Part shown: piece by piece, positions 37,364 through 49,283 of the stretch | How the letters are laid out: each line of letters begins with the position of its first letter | Position numbering within the stretch: the first letter of the stretch is position 1 | Assembly (NCBI RefSeq): GCF_963855985.1 | Contig: NC_087098.1 | Location: 16,326,501-16,390,500, forward strand | Direction: 5' to 3' | DNA length: 64,000 nt | Source of the DNA: Ostrinia nubilalis | Lineage: Eukaryota > Arthropoda > Insecta > Lepidoptera > Crambidae | Notes under the pieces: model-generated | What the model was told of the DNA's origin: nothing | The model's database searches: none | Seen by the model: the letters and a program-made list of their open reading frames with translations, nothing else | Translations under genes and position numbers: made by a program

Positions 37364-40300
37364 GCTGCCACATCACACTGTTATTTAGACACACAAGTAG
37401 AAACACCTGTTAATATAATTAAAGTATTTTAATCTACACAAGACAATAGTTATAATTTAATACTTGGATATCTAAATGTGTATTGAGTGAGAAACATATA
37501 AATGTCTGCAATAAAATTAGAGGCTAAAGATAGATGTTATTGGTCGTAGCATATTTTAGTTCACGTGGTAACTGGTTACCTAATGTACGTTATGTGAGTG
37601 TTCGTGAAAGTTATAAAACTATGGTAAACGTGAAAATGTAATAAAAGTCACCTGTATGATTTGTAAAAATAAATGTTAATCATTTTAGTGGCATATTCCG
37701 TATAAGAAAAATGTAATAGGTTCTCGCTAGCTTAGTCAAAATATACTCGAGTCAGTATCCTTACTACTGTTATGTATTATGTAACTAAAAATCTTTGTTT
37801 AAAAACAAACTAATTAATGACACCTAAAAACCCTTTTTAATGGCTAATACTCTTATTGTCGAATTTAGATTTTGCTGAGATAAATAAAAGCAAAATAGCG
37901 TTTCAGTAAAATTGGTGCTTTATGAAATTGATTTTCTTTTTATGCCTACTTTGTTTTTTTATTGATATTAAGCTACCACCACTAAACCACTAATTTCAAA
38001 CTACCTGTCGTCAATCACATAGCTGATATGATATTTTACGCGCGACGATCGCATCAGATCCCTTTATATTTGGCCGGTTACTTGCTCAGTAAGTTGGTTA
38101 GGATTAAAGCATATTTTTAAATTGGATAGTATCGATATTTTATGTTTCTTGATTCCCGTCCAGTGGTTTAATATTTATGTAGACGATTAATAGATTTAGT
38201 TGCAAGGGTGTTGCATAATATGAGGTTACGCCATCAAAGAATAGATTCAAGCTGATACGTGCAGTGCTATTTCCATACATTATCGCATCAATATTGATGA
38301 TTGCTGATATGAGACATGTAACGTATTCAATACAAGTAATTTCAAAAACTTATTACACACTATAATTCTATGCTCATAAGAAAAAACCTTAAGACAAAAT
38401 CTCCCAATTGACGATTAAAATCCAAGTATAATCAATGTAGCTGTAATTGGAATGGAGTATAAAAGACGTAATAGGCATAATAAAGAAGCTGCGGCTTACG
38501 AGAATATAAGGTAATTATTATAGTTGAAATGCTACGCCATATTATGAAATAAAACGCTTTGAAACTAATTATTTATGAAAATAAATATTTATTACTTATA
38601 GAAATTAAATATCAGAAAATTATTCCTAAATATTCAAAGAGTTCTAAAATATTTATTTACAAAAACATAACGTATAGCAAATTGAAACTGATTGTAGAAT
38701 TGTATAAATTGTACCTTGTTTCGATTGTACAATTATGTATAATTTCATAATGACTTGTCATATCTCACATTAATTTAAGTGTCCCTTACCAACTTCCTCA
38801 TATAAGCTATACTTTTGTCATTAAAATTTATTGGCTTTGTAAAAATGAACCTTATTATATGGATTTAAAGGTGTAAAATATTTTGCGTCTGTTTTATTAG
38901 TGCTTTGTAATGCTCGTGCGTGCATGTTATTTAGTAAGTGCTAGGAGCTGTCGTTTTATTAGCGCGCTGTTTGAGGTTTTCATACGGTGCGACGGTCCCC
39001 AGTTTGTTTCAGGCTTAGGTATAGGGTAACTTATTATTATTTTATTATTTTTGGCAATTTCATATCTGACTTGCCGTACGTGATGTATTATGATTGATAC
39101 ACACAGCAACCCTGGAATCGAAACCGCATCGTATCGCCTTGTGAGCAACGTGAACACATACGATAAACATACATGATGAAACGTATAGAGCCGTGATCTC
39201 ATACTCATTCAAAAATGTCACAGGACCTCAATCCGGGAACATATCGGCCCGAGTTTAAAATGAATATCACATGCCGCAGTAGCAGTCACCTTAACTTAAA
39301 AAAATACATTTCTACCAAAGATTTACACATATCATACAGCAAGTAATTGCTTGTACTGATTGAAATATGTTCTATCTGTAACTATGCCAGGCGATGCGAT
39401 GCGATGCCGATCCGGTGATGAATTGATTGGCAAACGCCAGACCTTAGTCTAGTAACATAGCTAGTCTTTGTCACACACTGTGGTCACCGAATAAATATAA
39501 TTTAGCCACGTAGCTATAAAAAAGTTACCGACTAAGAATAACTATGCTTTCTGTATTTATTTCATTAGAAATGGCAATAAATTAACCTGTAAAATGTATT
39601 TGATAGCTACCTAAATAGGTAACTATCGAATTCATCATTATGGATTGTTGACTATTCTTATTATGTTTTGTGCAGTGTAATGAATATTTTTCCATATAAT
39701 TATATTTTTATAACGTCATTAATATGTTATTAATAATTATTTCTTGTGTAATAAGGCCGAGTTACACTCGAATATAGATTCTTGGTATACAATTTTAGCA
39801 TTCTCAAGTCTTATTGGTCCTCGTATATTTCATACACATTTTTCAGATGAGTCCCACAGCGCCTAACATTACCTAAAAATAGTAAAATATTGTGTGCATA
39901 TTAGACTTGAGAATTTTAATATAGGTTAAGCTATTTCTAAGTATTGTACGAATAACCGGTGGCTGCTTTAAATTATCGTTTTTCGGTGGTTGTCGGTGAA
40001 AGTTCTATGGCGTCTGAAGTAGTGTTGCTAAGTATCCCGCGATAAGGAGATATCTAAAACATCGATGATACATCTATAATATTTCCACTGTTCAAGCAGT
40101 ATCATTTCAACTGTTCTCAATGCCATGCCAATAGTCATGACAGAAAACTAAGTCTTTAATTATTACGATTAAGTAACAGGCACACAGTAGGCCATTGTGC
40201 AAATAAAAGTTTTATTCCGAATAGGAAGTGAAATATTTAGTAGAAAATATATTTTTATTTCAACTATTATCGTCGAAAATAAATAGGTACTATCGGGGAC

Positions 40301-41475
40301 TCGGACGCCTTGACACCTTAAGGGCCTAAATTGTTTGCACACACACGCTCGATTAAGCTACGCCCCCATTCATTCATGTTTCGGGTCTAAGCAGCGTCGG
40401 CGCACCACTGTAGATGTTTGCCCTAGCAAACCAAGCTCTATGTAAAGCGTTTAGGATTGAGTATTGCTTAGCTTACCCGCATCCGTAGCGCTCGTTTGGC
40501 AACATCGCATTTTAGTAAATTTGAAACCCAATAAAGAATCGCTACAAAATATTATATGGGGCTTCGTGTAAAAATTACTAGCGATTGCCCGCTCGGGTCA
40601 CAAAATTGCTATCGCACATTCCGAGGTAACTGTGCAATTTCCTGAGAAAAAAGTAGCCCTTTCTATAATTATTGTTGATATTAAGATTGTAAATCTCATG
40701 ATATTAGTTTAGCTAGTTAAGGCGAGAAATGCAAAATCATACAGTCACTTTCGAATTTTACTTGTTTAATAGGTATTTAATTTATTCGGAACTTATAATT
40801 TATAAACTATATGTTATTGAATTAATTAGGAAATAGTTAAGGAATATTTGTGGCTTAAAAACAATTATTGGCTACATAATAACTTTCTTAAATCCTTGAA
40901 TGTAAATAAAAACCTATAATAGGTTTCTATTTATTTTTAATACATTAGCAACTTTTGTTTTCCGTTTAAAAGAAACACTTATCTACGTTATTACAATTTA
41001 ATACAAATATTGTAACTAGGTAGCAATGATCCAGGTAATTGGTTATTATAAATATTATAATATTAAGTTAGTTTTATTTCAAATTAATTTTTTTATTGCA
41101 CATTAAGTGTCTTTACACAAGGTTTTAAATCAATAAAAATTAAACTTCAAACTAAATAATACTTAAACAGTTAACAATGTATAGATAGATAAGTTTGTAA
41201 TTAAATATAAGAATTAAGAATTATTTTGAGAGGCCATGATTCAGTAATCGCGCGGAGGTCAATAAAAAGGCAATCAAACAGTCCAATTACTAGCACGGGT
41301 CAACACAAAACAAAATCAATCGGTTAGGGATCACAAAACTTCACAAAAAACAAAGGAGAGAATATGTCGACAGTTCGCCAAAGCAAAAAGCAGACAGACC
41401 TCGTATAAAAATACAATATAAAAAAAATACATATTATCTATTTGTTTGTAACCAAATTCTATTATTAAAATTCCA
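37364..41475. other. AT-rich intergenic DNA, no gene recognised
   Basis: About 4.1 kb with no long open frame and no recognised transposon ends. A short inverted pair 'ttctcaagtctta' / 'tagacttgagaat' spans 39803-39914. Confidence 0.5.
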
Positions 41476-41596
41476 AAGCTGAGTTGCACCATCTTACTTT
41501 AACTTTGACAAACGTCAAAAATCTGTTAAACTCCATACAAAAAGCTCCGGTTACCGTTATAGCTACGGTCAAAGTTAGGTGGTGCAACTCAGCCTA
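41476..41596. mobile_element. Palindromic TIR element, family I, single copy
   Basis: 'agctgagttgcaccatctta' and 'aggtggtgcaactcagcct' are inverted, and the inner words 'actttgacaaacgtcaaaaa' match the tandem array at 6751-6995. Confidence 0.8.
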
Positions 41597-41599
41597 AAA

Positions 41600-42865
41600 C
41601 TAAGAAAGATTGAAGAAAAAGAAACATTTCGTTTTAAACCTTAACCGTATGACAATAAAGTGCACAATGGTATTTCGTATTGCAACCTAAGCCCTGATTG
41701 TCTCTTATTGGTCGTAGTAAAAATATAGTAAAATGCGTAACCAATTAGAGACGGGGTGAGCACGTGACCGGAGCGATGCGCTTACGCTAAAATTTCTACA
41801 AAGTGGTCAGGCGGAAGAGTCCCCGATAGTACCTAGCAACACTATGTTAGTTCCCCGCCTCTTGGTGATACGGTTTTTAGATTTAGTTCGGCGGCGTAAT
41901 ATATTAGTTGTGCGATTGTTTTGTATTGTGAATATGTAATCCAAATGCTTTGTCTTTGAAGCAGACGTACTGAGAACGATATCATTTTATGTAAATGTGA
42001 TTTGAATCTTGGCAATAATTTATTATTATCGGGTCTTAAACTCATGTACCTATAAGTCGTAATGAGGATGTGGAGATATCATTGTGAAAGTTGTCACTAA
42101 ACGATTTTATTGCGATCTATATTATCGATATGTGTCTGCAAACAGTAACTATGTATTTCTCAGTCACTATTTCGGAATAACAATTATGTTGCTTGCTCCT
42201 TTACACTTGTGTATCATAATAAAGATGGCAATACTAATTAAGAATTCTACCTAACAAACTAGTTAACTGCTATATGCGTCGAGATTTCAGTATCAATAAT
42301 ATAGATTGGCATTTAAAAGGTACAAAAAGCCTTCAAATCGAAAGAACATCGAGAAAACACTTCAAATTCTCTTAAAAATGTTCTATATGTATTATTCTAT
42401 TGTATAGTGTGGTCTCGTGTCCCTTTCTAGTGTTCACTAATTTGTAGTTGTGAAAGAGATGGGTAGTGGTCCTTCTGTGCTGGGCGAAGTTGTTTTGAGT
42501 AATATTCTTAGTAACAACAGACGATAATATTATGTTTTTATCACTTTTATTTTTATTTTAAACTCTTGTTCAAAGTGACATTTTGAATGAAAATTGCTTT
42601 TTAAAACACGCGAGTCACTTTGTTTTATCGATCGTATCGAGGTATCGATATCGATCTGAAGATATAAAATTCTGTGTTATCTGTTCGTGACAGTTCCAGC
42701 AATAAATGCTAAGTAGGTAGTGTAATTAGTTTCACAATTTATTAATATCATAAATAATTTTAACGATTTTGCTAAGATAATTAATTTTCTGTTGTCTTCT
42801 TTGTCTTTATTTACGTGACAATGAAGATATTGAAGTAGTTTTAAATTTCCATAACTAAACTACGG
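41600..42865. other. Intergenic, unassigned
   Basis: About 1.3 kb without coding potential or recognised element ends. It has short runs such as 'gtatcgaggtatcgatatcg' near 42634. Confidence 0.4.
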
Positions 42866-42867
42866 CC

Positions 42868-43080
42868 TGATGGCCGCTGGGGCAGAAAAGTTCTTGAGTG
42901 GCGACCACGAGCCGGAAGACGTAGCGTGGGCAGGCCTCCCACTAGGTGGACCGACGATCTGGTGAAGGTCGCGGGAGGTGCCTGGATGCGAGCGGCGCAG
43001 GACCGGACTTTGTGGAAATCCTTGGGGGAGGCCTTTGTCCAGCAGTGGACGTCTTTCGGCTGAAACGAGCGAGCGAGCGA
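42868..43080 (+). mobile_element. RTE 3' fragment close to the 8281-10059 copy
   Basis: 'gatggccgctggggcagaaa' to 'gtggacgtctttcggctgaa' matches 9864-10059 with few differences. Its tail is (GCGA)n instead of (GAC)n, so it is a second copy of the same family. Confidence 0.88.
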
Positions 43081-43724
43081 AACTACGGAAATCAGTTAAT
43101 ATTTAAAACCACATACCTATATCAATTCGCTTTTAAAATTTATCAACAAAAAGATATACCTTAATTTGCTGTCCTTAAAAATAAAAGTATGCCGTGCACC
43201 TATGAGACAAAACGTCCAATGATAAGGACCGCTTTATTGTCGTTTTTCCGATTGTGAGTACTCGCCCTTGAGCGTCAGATGTGACATGCGTGATAAAAGG
43301 CAGGTGTTCACGTGCGCGATGTCCATCGGACTCGGCCGCGCTCGCCAGTTCTCATTACCAGATAATACTGAGCCAAATTGTCCTGTCTAATATTGCGGCC
43401 ACATTAAGCCCTTTTTAACAAAAAATACCGACACGACTTTCCCTAAAACGTAAGGTGAGGTAAATAGGTGATGAAATATTACGAAACATAAATATTATCG
43501 CGCTATTAAAGTAATAAGAAGTGGATTACTGTAAGGCAGTTAATTAATTCCTTAGACGTGATAAAGCATAATATTCCCAAAACTTTTTTTGCACTACGAC
43601 TATCTTGAGACTATTTAGCCTATAACATTGATATGGCTAATAGTCTGCTTGCAGAGATTTTCTATAAAACCTTACACTAAATTAATATTACTTGCGGCGA
43701 ATATAATGGTAGACCAAATCGATA

Positions 43725-45903
43725 CCTCTGGGCTCAAAGGTCGTAAAGGACAAAATACCGAAAATGAGTTATTTATACAGTTTTACTCAGAATTTCATTC
43801 TCTATCGATCTGTATATTTAGTTTGTCGAAAATCCCAAAAAAAGTGCCTTTACGACCCATCATTTTTGATAAGCTAAACAGAATTCATCGTGAAAATTGG
43901 GATGTAAATAACATTTGATTTTTTAGTACAGTTACTATGGTAGTAAAGAACAAGTAAACACACATTTTTGGGCGTATAACCTAACATTTTCATACCAAAG
44001 TCTAAATAATTTGTCCTTTACGCCCTTAGATAATCTAAACAAATATTTTAAAAATCTACAAAGAGAGGATATTAAAATAACTGAAAAGGTAAATTTATTA
44101 GATGTTTCTTATTGTATTTAAGTATGTGCGTTTGGAACAAACGAAAGAAATAAAAAATCATAAAAAATATGTAATAAAACTATTTTAGAGTGTAACATTT
44201 ATGTGATTTGTACATATAAAATGATGAAATCTACCCACATCGGGTAAAGTAATGTTACTTTTTATTATTTCTCATATTACTAGAGACTAGGTATTTGTCA
44301 GGGAAAAAGATAATTTTAAAAGATGATTTAAGAAAATGAAAACATGCTATAAAATAACGTATTACCTAATTAAGGTAGGATAGTCATCATAAAAATTGAA
44401 AAAATGAAAAAGTTACATTTGTTAAGAATATTATGAAAAAAAAGTCACCTTACTGTAGTACCTCAACGGCCGGTTCACGCATGTCTCCGTTTTACTGTTT
44501 CGTTTTATCGTGTACGTTTTTTTTTCGTCAAGTACAATAACATAAAACGGAACAGTAAAACGGAGACATGTGTGAACCGGCCGTAAGGTGTCATTATTTT
44601 GTATGCACAAATCACAAACATGCTACATTTTACAATTGTTTTTAATGATTTCCTAGTAATTTTGACTAACGCCCTCGGTCAAAACCACTTTTGAGTTTTG
44701 ACTGTAATAATTATAATAAATAAGTAGGTATAGTTTCTAAAGTTATTTGGATCAGCTAATAAAATATAACTAGCAGGAAAAATATTTACACAACATGGGA
44801 TAATATAGTGTCAGTTGAGACTTCAATCTACTAAAAAGCGTGAATGCACTTTTTTCGAAGTTATATTTTTATACTACAAAATAATTGGCTTTTAAAAACG
44901 GTATTAGATATGTAGGAGTAAAGTAAGTGGATGTACTTTACTGGAATGAAAAACTTCCTACTTGTAATATTACTTACCTAACCTTTCTACTTTTGTACCA
45001 AGTACAATAACATAATTTCTAGCTACTATGAATAATAATGTTTAATCTATTTAGAATTTAGAATAACTAGTTTGGTTTTCCTTTGTCCTTAATAATTCTA
45101 TCTTATCTGCATTATCATAAGGTCAACTGGTTGATAGACTGCCCTATGGAATTAAGTCCGCCATTTGTAGTTTTTCGAAAAATTAATAATGATGAAATAA
45201 ATAAATAAAATCAAATTGGTTTCGGCTTTTCGTAAAAAGTAGACATTTAAGAAGTTTTATTTAAAAGCGTCATAATATTTATTTTCTAAATTCGCTCTTA
45301 TATCGGAAATGGTATCTTCTAGTTCGAAGATATCAAAACTTCTGCTCAAATAGTTTCTAAAATTGTGTGCATTAAATTATGAAGCTACGAAAAATCATTT
45401 TATTTCATTAAAAACAAACATAATTCATTTAAATATGTGAAGAAATGGTATATTACATATCAAATACCATAAAACATTAAATATTTAAGCTAAATTATAA
45501 ATTTTTCCTTGCATAATACCTTACCTGGATGTTCCGTTTACGACCTATGAAAACCTATAAAACTATGTAAATTGTCATTTATTACCTTGGTTTTGTAGTT
45601 TTGTAAAATAAAAATAGACTTACGTCCTGAGCAACTTGCCTAGGACTAATATTTGAGGGGCGTAAAGGTCTTTTTAATGTAATTTTGAGGGCGTAAAGGA
45701 AATCTATCTCAGTAAATAAAGCTCTAGTCCAATTTTTCAATACCTCTTCGGAAAATGCTGTGAATTCTAAGCACTTTACTCTTAGGTCATATTTTAATAG
45801 CTCGAAAAACAAAAAAGTTACTGTCGAATAAAAAAATAAAAAATCGTTTTTTGCTTCTCCTGAAAAGTCATACTTTGTCCTTTACGACCTTTGAGCCCAG
45901 AGG
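43725..45903. mobile_element. Element M: TIR element of 2.2 kb with 30-bp ends (TA duplication)
   Basis: CCTCTGGGCTCAAAGGTCGT, continuing 'aaaggacaaa', is inverted at the right end (45874-45903), flanked by TA inside a longer 'tcgata' palindrome. Relatives of the end motif recur inside: 'cctttacgaccca' 43848, 'gtcctttacgccc' 44011, 'ggcgtaaaggtc' 45658, 'ggcgtaaagg' 45688. The short frames at its edges (43628-43918 plus, 45582-45812 minus) show no known domain. It encloses a palindromic element at 44466-44584. Confidence 0.78.
44466..44584. mobile_element. Palindromic TIR element nested in element M
   Basis: 'acggccggttcacgcatgtc' is inverted as 'acatgtgtgaaccggccgt'. The pairing continues through 'tccgttttactgtt' and 'aacagtaaaacgga'. 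Non-coding, 119 bp. Confidence 0.85.
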
Positions 45904-45904
45904 T

Positions 45905-47440
45905 ATCGAAATGTTATTTTCAGTTTCTATAGGGAAAATAATATAAATATATAAATAAATGAAAGCAAAAGCTTAATTATCTAAAATGTATCATTGTCTA
46001 CTCCATTAAACTTCGCCCACGCATTCAATTGTTAATATTCCTAATAACTGTAACTGTAACGTAAACTCACTAAATCATGACCAATGTAATTTTATCGACG
46101 GTCAATATGTACTTCATAAATATTATAAATTATATCGAATTTTCTATGTAATCGTTCGTTGGTTCAGCCTGCGCGCAGGCGTAGACTTGCAAAGATATTA
46201 CTATGTACTGTGTATCACCTTATAAAGTATATTATATGTATAAATCCGTTACTGAACTGTTGTGCTCTTGTGTATCTTTAATACGAGTAGATGTTGTTCT
46301 TGGCATTTGATGTTGATGTACATAAAACGTTTAAGGATATAAAAAGTATATAAAATAAATTATTATGTTACATACTTGACGTATTTTATTTTTTAGCATA
46401 GCTTTTTGAACATTGAACCTATATCGGCTGTATACAACAGAACATTTTAATGCGTATTATGCACTAAGCCATGATATACTATTTGGCAATAAACATAAAC
46501 GCAGATAAAGTCTGCCTTTATGTTTATTGGAAGATATCGATTAAAGGACTTTAGTCGATATCTGTGATGTTATCCCATATCTGTCACCTAATAGAATGCT
46601 TGGGGAGAGTAGGGCAAAGAGGAAAGGTGTTAAGCTATTTTTGACTAATAAACATTTCATAGAAAGTAAGTGACAGTTAAAAATGTAATTAAACAAAAAA
46701 ATGTAAATATTCTTTGTGCTTATTTTCATAAGATTGTAGAGTTTTATCCTGGTCAATCAGCGGTTCAACAATAAGGTCCATTGCCTTGTAGGATTTATGT
46801 AAATACCTGCCTTGTTATGCATAAAAAAATGTCCTGATCTAGGAATACGGGACTATTCTCCTCCAGGAATATAATCCTAAGACGTCTAGTTCAAACGACC
46901 AGGCGTTTACATTGTTTGTTTAATAGATAATCCCAATCGTCAAATTACTAAGTACTCTAGCTACTAAGTTACTGCCAGTCCTTGACAGCACTCAAGTATA
47001 TATTTATCGATGTCTACAATCGCCTAATGGTGTCAGTGTCGTTATCATCTGAAATCGAGTGTCCATTGAAAGAAATACATTTATTTTACTGTACCTATAA
47101 ACAAATGTTCTATTTCAGAATTACCAGTATATTGCAATATTAGATGGTTAATCCATCGTATTTTTGGGGTACCTTATTGATGGGCTAATACTAATCAAAG
47201 ATGTTTCAAGGATAAAGTTTTTAGAAATAATGTAGGTACCTACATACTTTGGATACTAGTTTAAGAATTTGCATTTTAAAATAATCTCACGCATCATCGT
47301 GTACCACATAACTTCCCTTCTATGATCTGAGCACCTAACGTTAGAAAGTAAGATACGTAGCCATTCTAAACAAGTAAAGTATGATTACCTATCGAGCTAT
47401 CAGTTTTGCAGTCTCAATACTAAATATGGGCAGGGCATAT
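45905..47440. other. Intergenic, unassigned
   Basis: About 1.5 kb AT-rich, no gene. 'gcaataaacataaacgcaga' and 'tctgcctttatgtttattg' (46484-46528) form a small inverted pair. Confidence 0.4.
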
Positions 47441-47442
47441 AG

Positions 47443-47668
47443 TACGCAGAACTGACGGCCGATGGGGCAGCAAGGTTCTGGAATGGAGGCCGCGTCCCGG
47501 AAAACGCAGCGTGGGACGTCCACCTACAAGGTGGACTGACGACATCTTAAAGGTAGCAGGGAAGCGCTGGATGCAGGCTGCTACCAATCGATCAACGTGG
47601 AAAGCATTAGGGGAGGCCTATGTTCAGCAGTGGACGTCCTATGGCTGAAATGATGATGATGATGATGA
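47443..47668 (+). mobile_element. RTE 3' fragment, plus strand
   Basis: 'actgacggccgatggggcag' to 'gtggacgtcctatggctgaa' and (ATGATG)n. 5'-truncated. Confidence 0.85.
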
Positions 47669-47904
47669 ATACTAAATATTGAATTGAATACATTACATAT
47701 TACTAACTGCTATTTCCTGCTTCCCGCTTTAGTTCAAGACGAACAAGAATCCGTTTCTCGCACGAAGGCAATCATCTTTAAGGATCGTAAGTGCTAATTT
47801 AGTGGCATTTAAATATGGCAGGCTAGGATAACTGCTTGTGTGCCTCCTGTACGACAAATTTTTGCAGACTTATATTTACCTATTACACTGCATACCTACC
47901 TATA

Positions 47905-48058
47905 CCAAGGTGCATACCAAGGTGGACCGACGACCTGATAGAGGTAGCAGGAAGGCGCTGGATGCAGGCCGCTACCAACCGTGCGACGTGGAAGTCATTG
48001 GGGGAGGCCTATGTTCAGCAGTGGACGTCCTATGGCTGAAATGATGATGATGATGATG
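47905..48058 (+). mobile_element. RTE 3' fragment with 13-bp target duplication
   Basis: A truncated RTE end with (ATG)n tail is flanked by 'atacctacctata' at 47892-47904 and 48059-48071. The clean duplication shows target-primed insertion. Confidence 0.88.
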
Positions 48059-48071
48059 ATACCTACCTATA

Positions 48072-49119
48072 GCAGTCTTCTCTTAAGATGACTTGATAAC
48101 TTTAGGCCCTTCAAGCTCTGTGACAAAATGAATATTAGGTATATTTAACATGAATTCTACGCTATTTTGAAAGGTTAATTGAATAATTATGATTACTATC
48201 CGTTCGCGATAAGTTTGCCGCTGGCGATATGACGTCACTCGAAGGAAAGCGTCTATAACTATAGCAAACTGTTTTAAAAATATTTTTTATTTATTAATAT
48301 TGATAACAATTTTGTATTTGCGTAAAATAAGACACTTAATGGCGTTTAATCACTAATTTAATCTCGGTTGGGGGAGGGGACGCGTATTCCACAGTCCGGC
48401 AAACTTAGCGCGAACGGGTAGTACTGACTTGGTTATTTTTACACAAATTAATCTATAACTTCTTACTTAATGCAACAAATTTCGTAGCCCTTTACAATTT
48501 TCTTCTAACCTTTTCAATGATTGTGCTGTAGTAGCGCAATGCGTGAAGTGCGTATCTTGATCGTTGAGTGATCCACTTGAGGTGTAAGCCAGACGTAGCT
48601 ATCTAAAAGGCCATTGCCACTTGAAATATTGGCACACTGCTCATTGCGTTATTAGGTTAAGATGCCCTTTAACTGTCTGAGGTATGGCAGAGGACATCTC
48701 TTATCAGAGGTCCTGGCTTCGATTCCTGTAGTCACAATAACTGTTTCATGTTATTTTACAATAAAACATTTTATTTTTTCGATTTTCCGTAAAAGCCTAG
48801 AAAAACTTTAATATACGTATTGGTTTGTTTAAAAATGCTTATAATAGGTAAATTAATATAAAAAATCATTAATTATGACTGTGCTAATTTAATTTTACGG
48901 GTAGCTCTCACAACCGAACGAACTTTTTCAAATCAACCTTCAAAGACTGATAGCAAAAAGAAAAAGTCGGAGCGCGATTTATTTTCTGTGAAAATGTCAA
49001 CGCTGCGGACGGTACTCGCGAATAAAGCTGATATTGAAATCGTAATCTTGGAGGCAAACGGCTGATACTGGCCGTCGGAGCAGCCACTACCGCTGACACC
49101 GCGCCGCCGCGCAGTCGCC
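48072..49119. other. Region upstream of SLC22 gene (5' UTR/promoter not resolved)
   Basis: Contains a possible tRNA-SINE scrap at about 48675-48737 ('ggtcctggcttcgattcctg'). The 100 bp before the start codon are GC-richer ('gaccgcgccgccgcgcagtc' type) and probably 5' UTR. No TATA or initiator is asserted. Confidence 0.35.
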
Positions 49120-49283
49120 ATGACCAAAACTAAGGACTCCGTGGACCTGGACTCCATCCTGGCCGAGCTGGGCCAGTTCGGACGCTACCAGATCCAGAAC
49201 TACTGCTTCATCCTGCTTCCGATCATGTTCAGTGCTGTGTACAATGGACAGTACATCTTTGCGGCCGCCAACATGGATTACAG
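49120..49283 (+). CDS. SLC22 transporter exon 1
   Basis: Residues 1-54, [20 protein letters not shown] then TM1 at about 28-50. Donor AG|GTACCG at 49284, phase 2. The 7.5-kb first intron holds several transposons. Confidence 0.9.

Noticed and set aside
38559..38750. Lysine/isoleucine-rich short frame as a gene
   Set aside because: Composition is that of AT-rich spacer; no motif, no conserved neighbour and no splice context.
48675..48740. Second tRNA-like sequence
   Set aside because: Only a B-box-like 'ggcttcgattcc' is present; probably a SINE scrap.
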